From Wenyingzhuangia aestuarii (GTDB taxonomy: Bacteria; Bacteroidota; Bacteroidia; Flavobacteriales; Flavobacteriaceae): DNA of 64,000 nucleotides. Position 1 is the stretch's first letter. Every line of letters begins with the position of its first letter. The position numbers were made by a program, and so were the translations under genes. The stretch covers positions 96,792 through 160,791 of the forward strand of contig NZ_JAATJG010000001.1 of NCBI RefSeq assembly GCF_011927765.1, given 5' to 3'. Under the pieces are notes generated by a model. That model was given only the letters and a program-made list of their open reading frames with translations. It did no database searches and was not told the DNA's origin. Below, piece after piece: positions 63,991 through 64,000 of the stretch.

Positions 63991-64000
63991 GCAGATGAAC

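Noticed and set aside
1-64000. rRNA, tRNA, CRISPR arrays, insertion sequences, integrases, phage genes
   Set aside because: I found no cloverleaf-like gap, no repeat-spacer arrays and no transposase, integrase or phage protein among the open frames.

Overview
The window is a gene-dense, AT-rich chromosomal segment of a gliding member of the Flavobacteriaceae (phylum Bacteroidota). The support is: gliding/type IX secretion genes (gldD, gldE, sprA) and a secreted protein with a type IX sorting domain; SusC/SusD proteins; a hybrid two-component-like regulator; an IPExxxVDY protein between rnc and pyk; promoters with the Bacteroidota -7 box TAnnTTTG; and an almost complete lack of Shine-Dalgarno sequences. 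I see no rRNA, tRNA, CRISPR array, insertion sequence, integrase or prophage gene.

Layout: (1) 1-6.7 kb: a partial gene end, thiL (minus), then iscA-like/sufB/sufC/sufD and a nucleoside transporter. (2) 6.8-16.9 kb: S1/P1 nuclease, a T9SS cargo protein, rplU-rpmA, a cysteine-rich metal-domain lipoprotein, heme A synthase, the minus-strand mutY-ssb-gldE-gldD cluster, then HU, a 29-residue basic protein and RNase G. (3) 17-27.7 kb: patatin-barrel protein, uvrC, a candidate structured RNA, tyrS, a frameshifted secreted hydrolase, YHS protein, LuxE-like protein, a lipoprotein, RNase H and purN. (4) 27.9-38.5 kb: acpP-fabF-rnc-IPExxxVDY-pyk, a frameshifted tonB-like gene, pgi, M23 peptidase, DUF3108 protein, waaA and a small membrane protein. 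(5) 38.6-49 kb: the main accessory locus: a 1238-residue regulator, SusC, SusD, and a two-domain glycerophosphodiesterase-like/alkaline phosphatase protein. (6) 49-51 kb: a TetR-controlled AhpD-like and HAD operon. (7) 51.2-64 kb: maeB-ruvA-sprA-gcvH-vanZ-like-tonB, a putative sigma-54 small RNA, and trhO.

The most interesting unit is 38.6-49 kb. The regulator has the architecture of a hybrid two-component system, but the phospho-accepting His is Ser770, the receiver Asp is Tyr1034, and the ATP-binding boxes are not recognisable. It looks like a phosphorelay-dead, direct-acting sensor-activator. It sits next to a SusCD pair and a secreted enzyme that could split phosphodiesters and then release phosphate, so I infer a phosphorus-scavenging locus.

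Other signals: two genes broken by single-base changes in homopolymers (a hydrolase and a tonB paralogue); two sigma-54-like promoters, each next to a tonB-family gene, one driving a likely ~97-nt small RNA; a pair of near-identical 16-bp palindromes in front of tetR and its neighbouring operon; a Shine-Dalgarno sequence locked in a hairpin before a tiny ribosome-like protein; and an RNase G without the Zn-link cysteines.
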